From positions 29,924,001 through 29,988,000 of the forward strand of contig JAJKFL010000002.1 in the NCBI GenBank assembly GCA_021186555.1: a DNA stretch of 64,000 bases. The letters run 5' to 3'. A program made the translations under genes and the position numbers. The DNA comes from Reticulitermes speratus. Its lineage: Eukaryota; Arthropoda; Insecta; Blattodea; Rhinotermitidae. The notes under the pieces were generated by a model, which was not told the DNA's origin, ran no database searches, and worked only from the letters and a program-made list of their open reading frames with translations. Of the stretch, positions 19,133 to 30,237 are shown one piece after another (position 1 is the first letter of the stretch; each line of letters opens with the position of its first letter).

Positions 19133-22100
19133 CTATGGAAGGAAATACAATTAATTAGTTCAGCATTTGTTGACATGATCTCATAAAACAAATGTAATCA
19201 CAGTTGAACAAATTTTTGTACCTGCACTAGGCCTAGGTTCTCCAAAATTAAAGGTAGACGTGAAGAATCCAAATGGGAAGGCACCAATTCCAAATGACAT
19301 GTGGAAACCACTATCCCCAAATCCAAAGCCATGAAATCCCTACAAAAATGAAAAGTCTGATAGCAAAACAATGTCACCAGTGTTAAAGAGGTATCAGTGT
19401 GAGCTCCTGGGCTAATTTGATAGTGGATTCCGCTTCTGTGGCAGGAGTATAATCATGACTATACATAACATACAATACATACAATTCAAAATATTAAGTT
19501 AAATGTTCACTATATTAATATTTGTATATACAGGGTGTTTCAAAAAGAGCTTTACAACTTTGAAAGAGTATACAAATTTATACAGAGGACATACACAACG
19601 TTTCGAACTGTCATAATGTAGCAAAACACTGCAAGTTTGATTGCCTCCCTGGAACATGTTCGTGACAGCCCAAAGGTGAACGTGTTTTGCGCCCTCAGCA
19701 AAGAAAGAGTGTACGGCCCCTTCTTCTTCATGGAGACGACCATTACCGGTATCGTGTATCTGGACATGCTCCAACAGTTCCTCATTCCACAGTTAGACAA
19801 AGATGACCAAGAAGGACGCATTCACTTCCAGCAAGACGGCGCACCCCCTCATTACCTTGGAGAAGTGCGTGAGTACCTCAACACCCGTTTCCAGGTCCGT
19901 GGATTGGTAGAGTGGCGCATATAGCATGGCCACCTCGTTCCCCGGATCTTACACCCCTGGATTTTTTCTTATGGGGATTCGTTAAAGATCAAGTGTTCGT
20001 ACCACCTTTGCCTGCAAATGTCGTTGAGCTCCGAACTGAATTACTGCCGCAGTTGCAGAAGTGACGCCAGAGATGCTACGTAGCGTGTGGCAAGAAATTG
20101 ACTACAGGTGGGACGTCTGCCGCATTACCAGTGGAAGTCACATTGAACCATAACTATCCGAGGTAAAACTCGGTGCATTTTGCTACATTATGACAGTTCA
20201 AAACGTTGTGTATGTCATCTGTATAAATTTGTATACTCTTTCAAAGTTGTAAAGCTCTTTTTGAAACACCCTGTATATTGAATGGTTAGCAAATACAGCT
20301 GAATCAGAGACTGACTGCTTTTAAAATCTTAGTTATTTCATTAGAATGCGATGACTGATTTGAGAAATTTTTATCCCAGGAAATAAATGTTTTAAAAATG
20401 TAACTGCGTCTTTGTTCCTTACTTGATGTATGTTTCAAATTTCAGTAATTGTTAGAAAGAAATATTGAAGCATCAACAACTTTTTCCAGACCCTTTACTT
20501 TTTCTCTGTTTATAAAGGAGAGGGCATCTCATCTAGTAAATGCATTTTTTCCCATCTATTTTACTGCTGTTTTTTTGTGTTATCTGATTGTGCTATAAGT
20601 CTAACATGATGCTTGTTTTTAGCTCCTTGTATAGGTTTATTTAGGATTTTAAAAATATTTACTGTAAAATGCTTGTTTCTGGATCATTACTGTTCCTAGT
20701 GTAGTTATGCAGACCCCTCATGTGTGTAAATTTTTTATTACCTTATATTGGATTTCACCCAAATTTGACAATTATATTGTTCCGCTTTTCAAAAACAGCT
20801 GCTAAGTAAATTTTTATGGACATCTCCTCTACCAAATTTTATCCAAATTGGACAAAAATGTAGAAAATGTGAGCAACATTTCATTTACACCCTCGAATAT
20901 GGCTTTCATTGCACTATTTTCACTAAACTCATAACTTGCCACTGACAGTACATGGAGATCGTCTGTACCAAATTTCACCCAAATGGGTCATAAAATACAG
21001 AAAGTACTCACAGAAATTCCTTTGCACCCCTATGTGAAGTATGACCATCACTGAGCCAATATTCATGAAATGTTGCTCACTAAACAACTTTTTGCAAGAT
21101 ACTGGTACACCAAATGTCATGAAAAGCTGACAAACTGTGTTATTGCTGATACTAGGGCACAGACAGACAAGCCTGGTCTCCACGTAGGGCATTCTTCTTT
21201 TACTTTCAGAAAGGCCAAAAAATTAATAACAAAAACTGTGGAACCAGAAGTGAACAGTCAGTCAAATTGCACGCAAGAGATGAGGTGTCCACAGTCCCTT
21301 ATTGACTATGGTAGATTCAACAATCAAGACATGAACAGTAATTGTAAAGCCTTTTAAATATATTGTATGAGGAATTTTTGTTTAAAAATGCAAAGAAAAT
21401 GAACTTCTAATGCGGGAAAAAATTTTTACATGAGAACTTTTATATGCCAGAAAATTTAATGGTGGGACCTCAAACCTATTCAATCATCAGGACAGAAGAA
21501 GCCACAACATAACTAATTGAGCATAAGTAACAGGGTCACTATTACTATTATCTACGATGTGACATGCACAGTCTGGTAGAAGTTTACAGACGTTTCCGTG
21601 GAACGTACTGCCTCCATCTTAGGTTAGAAGAGTGAGCCACACAGGACAGGTTAAGGTATGACTTGAGATTGCAGACACCAGGCATAAGCAGCAATACAAT
21701 GGGGAGACTGGCTATTCCAGTGAGACCCAGGTGAAGGAGCATTGCCAAAATATGTATCACCCAGGTACATCAGCCATGGCAGAGCATAGCATAAACCTTG
21801 GACATCACATTGAATACCAGCATCCTCCCCACTAAACCTGTGTGTGTACTGCACCATCAGATGGGTGATAAAGAGACTTGCCTCATGGAAGAAATGTAGA
21901 AAACCACCCTCCAAGGATATGCTATGACTGGTTTCTAAAATGGCAATTACCCCCCCCCCCCCCCCCAACAGCCTTTCTGAGGGCCTATGTTGCTTTTTTC
22001 CTCCCTATTGATTACTTCTCGTCTCCCTTCTTTATTCATATCTGTGCTAAACTGCATCCAATTAACTTCTGGAATTTGCTGGAGCTCTCCATAAAGTTTT

Positions 22101-25100
22101 TCCTCTTTATATCACCTCCCCCCCAACAACCATAGTCTTTATTTTTCCATCCCCATCTAATATCTTTTTCATACCTCTTTTCCTCAATCCCTAGCTCTGC
22201 TCCATTGGTCCATCCTCTGTTGTTCCTCTTTTTGTCCCCCCTGCATCTTGTTACTCATCCATTCGCATTCAAAAATCGTTTTTGTCAGCCTGTCTTTCTC
22301 AATTTCTATCCATGCTCCACTGATTCTCCTTCCTCTGCTTTTTCCCCTTTTAATCTTGTCATTAATTCCTCCATCTCCATCTAAAAATCATTTTGCCTCG
22401 CCTCCTTACCTCAATTCTCATTCATGGTCTACCTGTCTCCTTCCACCATTTCCTCTTTTATCCCCCTGAAGTTTGTCCTCATCCCAATATCTAAAAATCT
22501 TTCTCTTGCATGTTTTTCTTGCATACACTGGCTTACACCTTTGTATGCCATCATTCTCTCAAGTTGCCTTGTGCAGGCTCCTGCTAGATGGATTCCCAGT
22601 TATTCATCCAGTTTTCCAGCTGAAGACTTTTACCCAGCTTCTTCCACACTTGTTTTTGTTCCACCCTTTCCTGGTTCATCCACCTCCCACTGGCTAGCTC
22701 ACACAGTCATGTCCATTCCTTCTGTCCCTATATCTTAACCTCACGTAGTTGCATGGCTTTCTCTTCTACCCTGAATATGGAGGCAGTATGTTTCCTCAAA
22801 ACGTTGGTAAATTTCTACAAGACTATATGGTATTGCACCTCAGAAGACTGCCGTCTTCCCAGACACTACTGCGAGAACCTCAAATCTTGCATAATACATG
22901 AGCATACTCACTCCATTATTTTCAGGCTCAGAACGTTGCCCTGGTGGCCGAGGAGGAACTTTATTTCTGAAGAGGAAAAAGAATTTCATAGAGCATAATT
23001 GTTTCCATGGTGTACAGATGTTAATATGACTATTCTCTGCAGACTACAGCCATATATAATTGGTCATTACAAGCTAAATATATATGACATACAGTAGAAG
23101 CAACAGGAATAAAAAAATATGCCCACCACTGGAATATTTCTGTAATATGAAGGCAAGTCAAATGAAAACCTTAAAAGTGTGAAAAAATGACCCTAATGTG
23201 TGCAGCTGTAGGTGCAGCAAGTAATCGGCATGGATTAGAAATGTGTACTGTGTATGATAGATCTGGCACTCTGTTGAAGAATGACATAATTGCACTAAAC
23301 CTATCTGCACTAATTTTTCACTTGACTTGCCTATGTATATTGCAGTCACAGCTCCATCAACTGAGACTACATGCATGAAATATGAAGATAAGTTTATTGG
23401 GCCATTTCTTTAAAATTCATGTACAAATTGTGTAAAAACATGTAAAAACTTCTGTTTCCAGATTCATGCCACAAACCAAGCCAGATGCAAACATTTCATT
23501 AATTCAATAGTGAACTGGATTAACCTTGGATCTTCCTGTTTGGTGCTCCCTCTCCCATACAGAGGAACAACCTTGTCCTTGCTGATGGCCGCTTTACAGA
23601 CCGGGCATAACTGCCGGTTTGGACGAGTCTCTAACCACTGATGCAAACATGGCCAACTGCAAATATTAAGAGTCAAAAAGGCAGTGGATAACAAAATGGT
23701 GGCAGAAAGTTCACTTATAGTCTTGCTTTTTCATGCTTTCTCTGGTATGGTATATTCTGCTATTGCAGAACCCACAAGTTCAACATACTAATCAGGTGTT
23801 TCAGAAGTCTAACCCATGTCAGTACCCACAACTGCTTATTTAATATACTTATAGCTTTCTTTCCAATCTGAGATTCTCTCTTTCATGCAAAACTTCTCTC
23901 TTTCACACAATCTTCAGTATGAACCTTGTTATGTGACTGAGCCCTTTACTTTCAATGGATTTGAATTTTCAAGTCAAAATCCAACCTCCTTAAAGACAAA
24001 GAGGAAACAATTTTATAGGCAATTATAAACAGCAGAAATGGTTTACTTGTATAAAACAAGGTCACAGTCATATTCTTGTGACAAGGTATTCCAGTCAAGT
24101 TTCCCACAAAAGAGTGTAGCATTAAAATTATGGCCCTATGATAACCACATTACATATTCAAAACTGAGACTGATTGATTTTAAAAGAAAATATTTATTTA
24201 AATTTTGTCAGTTATCAAAAATAGCAGAAGATTCCAGTGTTCTGAATTTTATGCTGTATTGATTAGTAAATAGCTACCAATGTTTTGAAGGCACAATGAG
24301 CCTTCAAAAAATCACATTTACCAGTTGACATGGTAAAATCCCAAATGAATCTTTAGCAACACCAATGCGAGAACCTCAAATCTTGCATGACAAATGACAA
24401 CTGTTTCTATACTGCTTTAGCAATCAATGATCCCTTTTCATTCATTTAGAATAATTAACCTTGTTGAACATCTCCATACTGGGATAGATCTACGATTTCC
24501 TAATATATCTTGCACCTTACCAATCTTCACATACAAGTGAAAACTTGTCTCAGTTTGCTGTGTGAACCTTCACTAACTTCAAAGCAAGCACACACTGCAA
24601 TGCCAAAAATTATCATTACATGAACCTTGAAAACCTTATTTTTATTATACGTACAGCAAAATTCTGTTCAGCCGACTTGCACAGGAATGGAGAGGTGCCA
24701 GATTATCGGATATTCCAGATTATCAGACAGTCCCTATACTGACATGAGATCTTACAGTAATTTTTCTGTTAATGCTCCTATACTTGGGCTGCACAACTAA
24801 TTGTAGGAGTATTCCATTTGGACATCTCCTTTGGCTGTTTCTGTGTCATCAGGGTCCTCTTCTGTTTTCTGGAGTCTTCACAGCTGAAGAAGTTGATGGA
24901 ATAGGAAATAAGGGGCAGAAAATACCATAACAGTTTACCTACAGATACTCTTAGAGGCCTTTTTGAACATGTCGCCAACATTTGCCTGTTTCATTGATGA
25001 AGCTTTTCTCTGGCAAAAAGCAAAACTTCCAGTATTGGGACTACTCTCCTCAAGTGCTATAAGGTATTGGAATAACAGAATTTTGCTGTATAACTGTTTT

Positions 25101-26341
25101 CATATCTGACTTCACCTTTTCTGCCACATTATACACAACAACAAAAATATACTACAGCCACACTGAAAACTTACAAACTATTATCATCAATAACTTCATG
25201 CCTTGTACCAAAATTCTCTTCACAATACTAATAAAACAAACACCACTAAGCATATAGAAAATGAAAAATGTTATTCCTGGTAGTACACAGTTTCATTACT
25301 GAACTACATACTGCATGTTAAAAAAAATGAATACTAACTGGAAAGCTCCAACAGATAAGCAAACATAATTTTACAGCAAAGAAACAAAGTTAATTACATA
25401 AAGTTGTAAAAGTGAACTTAAGAAGACTATAGATGTTTTGTTCAAGATACAGCTCATGGTTTTCATTGAAGTTACATCCAGGTTACTATTTACATGCTTC
25501 TGTTTTGTACTTTAGGAAGGAAGGTAACTACAATCTCTACATTTTTGCTTCATTAAGTAATAAAAAGATGAAAAATAACCCATCTTTTACCTTTCAAAAA
25601 ACTGCTATGACACATACTTGAAAAACAACACCACAGACAGAGAAAGTAATGTACTTCAGGGCTGATGCTGTGAAAAAAAGCTAACAATTTAGTAAATATA
25701 TGCCATAATAAAGATGATCATGTAGTACGAGTTGAATGATATTCTCTGTCGCAAGCCCTGGAAAAATATTTGTGATGGTACTTAGAGCACATTACACCAT
25801 CTTCATAGACCAAATGGCAAAATCTTACTGGATTTAACTAACAGACACGTTTTGCATGCTGTATGAGAAATTTAAGATGCATGCTACACTGCACTGAAAA
25901 TCCACTAATAATTCTACATTTTATGATACTTGCACTTGTTTGCTTTTATCTAAATTTGGCATATGAAATATTTAACTGTTCCTGGCACAGACGACATTCC
26001 ACAATTAGTGACAGAAAAAATGAAGGGCTAACATTATGACAGGTAAAGCCATCATGTGAAGTCAGTTTCCAATGTATTATAAGGTGAAGTTCTGCCTTCT
26101 CTGCTCTAAATTACCTCACTTCTACCATACTAAACAGACACCTATACCAAGGCACTGCCTGAACGTATCTCCTGAGAAAGGAACATACTACCCAAACATA
26201 CCAAAATAAATGTCCACACAAGCTGACCACTGCATCTCTTGCAGTATCTAGGCAGATATTGCATTCGAACATACTTTCATCTTTTTCATTTTCTTCTCCA
26301 TAACTGTTTTTGGAAGAACCTGGTTCGTCTGCTGCAGCCAT
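19035..26341 (-). CDS. RNF185: RNF185, ER-membrane RING-type E3 ubiquitin ligase (180 aa, complete)
   Basis: Membrane-anchored E3 ligase that works in ER-associated degradation and mitophagy-related ubiquitination. Five coding exons: 26202-26341, 23525-23656, 22912-22966, 19222-19339, 19035-19132. RING finger (C3HC4) at residues about 27-67: [20 protein letters not shown], then [10 protein letters not shown], then [20 protein letters not shown] short linker [13 protein letters not shown] and a Gly/Phe-rich segment [17 protein letters not shown] follow. The C-terminus is one or two hydrophobic tail helices ([15 protein letters not shown]). Length and layout match animal RNF185 (human about 192 aa). 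All junctions are GT-AG and in frame. I chose the ATG at 26341, which has the MAAADEP start; the open frame upstream has no other ATG close by. It is closest to RNF185 rather than its paralogue RNF5. Confidence 0.95.
19222..19339 (-). CDS. RNF185: RNF185 exon 4 (Gly/Phe-rich segment)
   Basis: [19 protein letters not shown] then [20 protein letters not shown] plus one base. Acceptor TTTGTAG, donor GCAG|GTACAA. Confidence 0.93.
19531..20273 (+). mobile_element. Internally deleted mariner/Tc1-type transposon in RNF185 intron 3
   Basis: Inverted terminal repeats of about 96 bp beginning CAGGGTGTTTCAAAAAGAGC, nearly identical (I count about two mismatches), with TA target duplications at 19529-19530 and 20274-20275. 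The interior keeps the C-terminal part of a DDE transposase on the plus strand: [16 protein letters not shown] and [11 protein letters not shown] (with the second catalytic Asp) in a frame at 19637-19924, then a shifted [11 protein letters not shown]-like stretch near 19960-19995. The N-terminal DNA-binding domain is absent, so it cannot move by itself. Near-perfect TIRs suggest fairly recent activity. Confidence 0.85.
20740..21185. repeat. Imperfect tandem repeat, unit about 137 bp (family T137), copy 1
   Basis: The phrase ACCAAATTTCACCCAAAT recurs at about 20831, 20967 and 21104 with a spacing of about 137 bp, and an earlier partial unit begins at 20752. Ends with CTGATACTAGGGCACAGAC and AGACAAGCC. 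The same unit, period and ending are found at 46870-47480. Confidence 0.6.
21567..22835. mobile_element. 1.27 kb element of TIR family M1 with a pyrimidine-rich interior
   Basis: The left end (CTGGTAGAAGTTTACAGACG then TTTCCGTGGAACGTACTGCC) and the right end (GGCAGTATGTTTCCTCAAAA then CGTTGGTAAATTTCTACAAG) are imperfect inverted repeats of about 45 bp matching those at 7856-8029. The interior is non-coding and includes the C-run at 21951-21966 and the C/T-rich block. Lies in RNF185 intron 3 and ends 77 bp from exon 3. Confidence 0.55.
21951..22740. repeat. Pyrimidine-rich block (C/T on the plus strand, A/G on the RNF185 sense strand)
   Basis: Starts with a run of 16 C and continues for almost 800 bp with long C/T runs (CTCC, TTCC, CCCC, TCTCC). 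The several overlapping open frames full of Leu, Ser, Pro and Phe follow from this composition and are not genes. Confidence 0.75.
22912..22966 (-). CDS. RNF185: RNF185 exon 3 (Pro-rich linker)
   Basis: A 55-nt exon, [19 protein letters not shown], acceptor CTCTTCAG, donor GGA|GTGAGT. Human RNF185 has the same T-P-P-R-P-Q-G-Q-R-P-E-P-E-N order. Confidence 0.9.
23525..23656 (-). CDS. RNF185: RNF185 exon 2 (second half of the RING)
   Basis: Acceptor ATTTGCAG. Completes Cys, then [20 protein letters not shown] and [23 protein letters not shown]. Donor CCAAG|GTTAAT. Confidence 0.95.
24654..25088. mobile_element. Non-autonomous pogo/Tigger-like MITE in RNF185 intron 1
   Basis: Ends CAGCAAAATTCTGTT at left and AACAGAATTTTGCTG at right are perfect inverted repeats of 15 bp, with TA duplications at 24652-24653 and 25089-25090. 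The ATTATCGGATATTCCAGATT stretch inside the left end is typical of pogo-type elements. The 435 bp interior has no transposase. Confidence 0.8.
25089..26201. other. Remainder of RNF185 intron 1
   Basis: AT-rich; no gene, repeat ends or RNA recognised. Confidence 0.5.
26202..26341 (-). CDS. RNF185: RNF185 exon 1 (first half of the RING)
   Basis: Forty-six codons plus two bases ([15 protein letters not shown], acidic linker, [22 protein letters not shown]), donor TTTTG|GTATGT. Carries the first two zinc Cys (C-x-x-C) and the C-x-H pair. Confidence 0.93.
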
Positions 26342-27769
26342 TCTTGTACTCAATTTCGTAAAGCTGCAACCTCACTGTGAAAGTACACAATTAGTTGCAT
26401 TCTTGCCTAACCTTCAAGCCAGTACCACACCGATTTCGTATACTTTTACGTGCTGTCCACCATTCAGTGGAATATTTTTCGCTTATTCGTAATGAAAACG
26501 TTACACAATGTATTCAATATAACCATGACTTCTATGTTCAATCCACATCACATTACGTTCAAGAATCACATCGCTTCCTGTCTGTATCCTTCCGACATAA
26601 CACATATGATGAACGAGATTAATTTAAGACTGTTTACTTATGATATGCTATTTAACAACACGCTTACCGACTTACTGACAACTCCAGAGATTACCACATT
26701 TCACAACCACAATAATACACACATTTGGAATAACATTACTCCAACAAGAAACTGTTAACTTATCTGTTTGTGCAGCTGATTACTAGACAAGTTGGAACCG
26801 GATAACCACTATAGTCAGTATTATAACAGCCAATGTAATATCGTAAATAAGAGCGCTGTTTTCTAATAAGATAACATATATAAATTATACTGATAATAAA
26901 CCACGTAGTTTTAGAATATAACTTTGTTTGGAAATAGTTTTGATTTTTATTGTACATGTAGAACGCGCCATCATTAAAAATACCATCGCCATGTTCGAAA
27001 CGATGAAAGTGTGAGAAACGCATCATTCCTGCCATAAAGTTTGAAAGTAAGGACACACTGTATAATATTTTTCGATTCTATTCGAGTTCTTATAATTGTT
27101 AGGTATCAACATATTGTGATAATTCATTATACGTTGTAAGATATTAATCCAGCTTCAGCATGTTTTGAGAATTAGAGTGATGTTAATATAATAAAATAAT
27201 ATGTAATACGTGTTACAAGCTTCAGTAATTTCATTTTCATTTATTATAACATTCGATAAATCCATAAAATGTCATATGGTGGATACAGAACATGTCAACA
27301 GAAACACGTACACACTATCAACAAACATACTTAGAAAATAGCGTAATAAGTAAAATTGTTAAAATTTAATAATAAACATATATGGAAAACAAAACCGTCG
27401 TTCGTTCCAAGTCAGGTACAACATAGTGTTAACATACACAATAACAGAGCAATTTGGTCCAGAGTACGAAGACCTATAGTGTCTCTAAAATATAGCTATA
27501 GACAAATACACTATATGCCCAAGGGAAAGAATTTACCTAGAAAATGATGTGGCTTGAGGTAGTCAAATGTCCTCAACAATAAGGCTTGTGAGCAGTACAA
27601 AACAGTATAACAATTTAATAAAATAAGATATAATATTATAATATAAAATAATATAAAAAATTGTATAAGATTTATAAAATTAGGGTGACTATAAAGACAA
27701 ATTATTTGTTCAATGTATCTGACAGTTTCATCTCATTTTAATATAGAATAGGACAATAGTTAATGCCTT
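26342..27769. other. RNF185 5' flank and spacer
   Basis: Should contain the RNF185 5' UTR and promoter next to 26342, but I found no clear TATA box or initiator. The rest is AT-rich without recognised features. Confidence 0.4.
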
Positions 27770-29110
27770 GAGAAGGATTTATAATGAAAATATTCTTGTA
27801 ATGAATAAAAAAGAATGTAGATGTAAAAACTCTTTCAATTGTGCTTCAAATTTCTTAAGGTCATCTGATGTATCCTTGATGTGTGGAGGAAGATTATTGT
27901 AAACCTTTAATCCTGAATAGTAAATTCCCTTTTGATATTTTGTCAGATTTGTTAAGGGTTGATGAAGGTTGTAATGTTGTCTGGTATTTATTCCATGAAT
28001 CTCTGAATTTACTATAAATTCGTTCTTATTTTTGACCACGAAAAGCATGAGAGAAAGTATATACTGAGATGCCAAAGGTAAAATCTCCAGTTTCCTAAAT
28101 AGATTTCTGCATGAGACCCTCCTTTTACAACCCAGCATAATTCTAATTGCATTCTTTTGCATTCTGAAGACTTTTATGCTATGAGGTGAGTTAACCCAAA
28201 ATGGTAAACCATAATTTATAATTGAATTGAAATAGGAGTGGTAAACAGTTTTCAAGGTATTTACAGACATGTATGGTTTAATATCTCTTATTATGTAGCA
28301 AACCGCACTTAACGTTGAATTAATGTGTTCAATATGGCATTTCCAATTTATTGTATCATTGATATATATGCCAATACATTTAATATTGGATATGGTTGTA
28401 ATTTGTTTATTGTCATAAGCAATTTTAATATTAGTTGTGGGATTATTAGTATTAGCTGTAAACTGAATGTAATGTGTTTTATTAAAATTTATGGAAAGTA
28501 GATTTACTTTGAACCATTCATTTATACAATGGAAAGCAGTATTTATATTTGCTCAGAAGTCATTTAGATTTGGACTTGTAACTAGTAAACTAGTACCGTC
28601 TGCAAACAATATAGGTATGGTTTTGTCATTTATAGTTTTGGGTAAATCATTTATGTAGAGGAGGAACAACAATGAGCCCAAGATCGATCCCTGTGGAACT
28701 CCGTGTTTTGTTTTTTCCCAAGTAGGGAAATTATTTAGGTTAAGATCGTTGTTTGTAATTAAGACCTTCTGATACCTGTTTCTGAGATATGATTCAAACC
28801 ATAACTTAGCTTTACCTTTTACACTATAAAATTCCAACTTAGAAAATAAGATTTTATGATTAACACAATCAAAGGCCTTTTCAAGGTCACAAAAAATGCC
28901 TCCTATCAAACTTTTACTGTTTAAGGCCTTCAGGATTTCGTTAATTAGCTTGTATATGGCCTTATCGGTTGATGATTTAGTTCTAAAACAAAACTGTTCG
29001 TCTGATAAAATATTATTTTTATTTAGGAGTTCAAGAAGTTGAATATTCATAGCTTTTTCCAATACCTTAGAGATGAAGTTAAAAGTGATATAGGCCTGTA
29101 ATTAGAAATA
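27770..29110 (-). mobile_element. Jockey-like non-LTR retrotransposon, 5'-truncated and dead
   Basis: Minus strand, one frame over most of its length. RT motifs in order: NYRPISLLT near 29090, KAFDCVNH, GVPQGSILGSLLFLLYINDL, then FADG where active enzymes have F/Y-A-D-D. The second catalytic Asp is Gly (codon 28595-28597). An in-frame TGA sits at 28553-28555 and one base is missing near 29075. Downstream is the thumb and C-terminal part (HCINEWFKVNLLSINFNKTH, then the frame from 28270 to 27779 with SIINYGLPFW and YYSGLKVYNNLPPHIKD). The endonuclease is absent. Confidence 0.85.
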
Positions 29111-29682
29111 TTTAGTTTGTAATGACTTGTTTTGCACAATGTCATTACAAAATAGAAATATCTCGTTTAAATAATTTATGTGACTGGTGTATGTATTGCA
29201 CTCCATAATTCATGTTCAGTAATCCGTGTGCAGAACAGGCAGTGTGTGTCAACCATGAGTCAATCTAAGAGAACACCAATTACGTCTACCCCTCCATTAC
29301 GCCTATGGATAAAAGAGTAGTAAATTAGGGAACAAAATTCTTCCTCTCAAGAACGTAATTTCTTTTACATCGAAATTTAAAGCAGTATCTAAAAGAGACA
29401 GGTTTAAAGGAACAATGACAGTTGGTGAAGATAGAATATCCATATCTCTATTTGACAACATACCTTTGTCCTTTGAAGAATGGCAGCAAAATGCATTAGA
29501 TTTTACTGCTTTGATTCAAAACTAAGGTGACCGTCCCGGATTTTCGGGGAGACAGTCCCCGAAATAAGACTTATAATATTCTTAAGAATGGGGACTTTCT
29601 TGGATCTTTTTAGCGACTTTCCCGATGAGATGGCAGTGCTCCACATGGAGCAGTAAACAGTAAAGATGTACTTACGGCCGTG

Positions 29683-29950
29683 CTATGGCTCAGGCGGTTA
29701 GTCGCCGGCCTGTCACCGCGGAGGCACGGGTTCGATCCTGGGTCAGTACATGTGGGATTTGTGGTGGGCAAAGTGACACTGGGACAGGTTTTTCCCCGAG
29801 TACTTCGGTTTTCCCCTGTCAATTTCATTCCACGGGTGCTCCATTACACGTAAAAACGAGCAAAACTAATCTTCTTCACAGGGTTGCACAATAAGCCTCA
29901 CGGCTGCGGTGCGTCCGTAGTATCTGCTGCGGGGCCCTTCACAAAAAAAA
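29683..29950 (+). repeat. SINE family S2, copy 1
   Basis: tRNA-derived head GGCCGTGCTATGGCTCAGGC then GGTTAGTCGCCGGCC, with a B-box-like GGGTTCGATCCTGG; body TGTGGGATTTGTGG, AAAGTGACACTGGGACAGG; tail CACAGGGTTGCACAATA, GGCTGCGGTGCGTCCGTAG, CTGCGGGGCCCTTC and an A-run. Same family as 50342-50617. Confidence 0.85.
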
Positions 29951-30237
29951 ACACGTATATAAGATATAAAAAACATGACTGTAAGACGTGTATCGTTTTA
30001 ATCATTATTTCAATGCCGTCCCCGTCGCCGAATAGGCCAAGGAAAAAAGGTCACTTTATTCAAAAGTGATTTCTGTATCTACGCGAATATATTCCAGTTG
30101 GACTGATCACACACTCTTTCATGTCCACCCAATGCACGCGTCAGCAGAAAACATCGATTTATCAATATTTCTTGTTACGGAACCAGTGAACGAAGACACT
30201 ATTTCTGAATTTGGCTTCCCATAAAGCGAAAAAATCA

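Noticed and set aside
22248-22738. Overlapping plus-strand ORFs rich in Leu, Ser, Pro and Phe
   Set aside because: They follow from the pyrimidine-rich composition; no motif, codon pattern or similarity supports a protein.
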